This document shows, piece after piece, positions 63,611-64,000 of a stretch of DNA of 64,000 bases (positions are counted from its first letter, which is position 1; every line of letters starts with the position of its first letter). Source of the DNA: Pelomonas candidula (GTDB lineage Bacteria > Pseudomonadota > Gammaproteobacteria > Burkholderiales > Burkholderiaceae_C); the NCBI RefSeq assembly GCF_043555985.1, contig NZ_JBIGIC010000022.1, positions 1-64,000 of the forward strand, given 5' to 3'. A program made the position numbers and the translations under genes. A model generated the notes under the pieces. It did not search any database. It saw nothing but the letters and a program-made list of their open reading frames with translations, and was not told where the DNA came from.

Positions 63611-64000
63611 ACCGCCACCGGCGCCTTGATCGCCGGATGCGGGTCGTAGCCGCTCAGCTCGAAGTCCTCGAACTCGTAGTCGAAGATCGACGCCGGGCGG
63701 CGCTTGATCGTCATGGTCGGGTAGGCGCGGGGCTCACGGGCGAGCTGGGTCTGCACCTGTTCCACGTGGTTGTCGTAGATGTGGCAGTCGCCGCCGGTCC
63801 AGATGAAGTCGCCGAGCTGCAGGTCGCACTGCTGGGCCAGCATCATCGTCAGCAGCGCATAACTGGCGATATTGAAGGGGACGCCCAAAAAGATATCGGC
63901 ACTGCGCTGATACAGCTGGCAGCTCAGTTTCCCGTCGGCCACGTAGAACTGGAAAAACGCGTGGTTATCTTTGACATCGCTTTTCGGGGCCAAAACGGTA
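63607..64000 (-). CDS. thyA: Thymidylate synthase, 3' part, catalytic-cysteine position altered
   Basis: Partial: the gene runs off the right edge. The visible 130 or so residues are strongly ThyA-like (H-A-F-F-Q-F-Y-V-A-D-G-K-L-S-C-Q-L-Y-Q-R-S, F-L-G-V-P-F-N-I-A-S-Y, G-D-C-H-I-Y-D-N-H, E-G-type end Y-D-P-H-P-A-I-K-A-P-V-A-V). However, where other ThyA proteins read L-A-P-C-H, with the nucleophilic cysteine, this one reads L-A-P then seven residues K-S-D-V-K-D-N, then H. The inserted codons are AT-rich. The stop overlaps folA. Confidence 0.85.
   Translation of the reverse strand, partial: TVLAPKSDVKDNHAFFQFYVADGKLSCQLYQRSADIFLGVPFNIASYALLTMMLAQQCDLQLGDFIWTGGDCHIYDNHVEQVQTQLAREPRAYPTMTIKRRPASIFDYEFEDFELSGYDPHPAIKAPVAV

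Overview
The window is a dense, GC-rich bacterial chromosome segment. Gene content and order (glnD next to map, TolC next to a PCMT-like protein, a DUF4148 protein, a TIGR04438 Trp-rich protein, uppP, tandem tRNA-Val behind dnaQ) point to a betaproteobacterium of the order Burkholderiales, probably in or near the Roseateles/Rubrivivax/Leptothrix group. That placement is an inference from protein families, not from a search.

Layout. 1-475: tail and terminal repeats of an IS21-type element, then tRNA-Ala(CGC). 0.5-2.6 kb: an esterase and a band-7 protein with an abnormal C-terminus. 2.5-11.6 kb (minus): a chained lysR / FUSC / DUF1656 / HlyD / outer-membrane-factor efflux operon running into map and glnD. 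12-16.2 kb: DUF4148 protein, uppP, an apparently self-regulated TetR, a PCMT-like protein and TolC. 16.2-19 kb: a persulfide/sulfide-response locus (persulfide dioxygenase, BigR/SqrR-type ArsR repressor, two half-size YeeE/YedE transporters, DUF599). 19-26 kb: yaaA with a prolyl-4-hydroxylase-like enzyme, a PAS-LuxR regulator opposite scoAB, and a DUF1800/DUF1501 export pair. 26-31.8 kb: gamma-glutamyltransferase, a ~595 bp near-gapless inverted repeat, dsbB, a RidA-like protein and comEC. 31.8-43.7 kb: MltB, two tandem ankyrin paralogues, TgpA and DUF58, a ParB-like orphan, a GntR regulator, MoxR, a histone-deacetylase-like amidohydrolase and an MscS channel. 43.7-48.7 kb: alcohol dehydrogenase, a solute-binding-like protein, GNAT, a small secreted protein, an epimerase and an AraC regulator. 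48.7-52.5 kb: divergent class I and class II fumarases, a folded 238 bp repeat element and UPF0114. 52.6-59.9 kb: acs, a small cytochrome c, ilvD, a TPR protein, lgt and dnaQ. 59.9-64 kb: two identical tRNA-Val genes, a PAS-GGDEF cyclase, DUF4337, folA and the 3' part of thyA.

Many neighbours overlap by ATGA (stop inside the next start), so translational coupling is a repeated theme: the efflux operon, yaaA/P4H, RidA/dsbB, the ankyrin pair, DUF58/tgpA and thyA/folA/DUF4337. No phage, CRISPR array or complete insertion sequence is present. The most unusual items are two large non-coding inverted-repeat structures (27803-28397 and 51703-51940) and a thymidylate synthase whose catalytic-cysteine position is replaced by seven other residues at the window edge.
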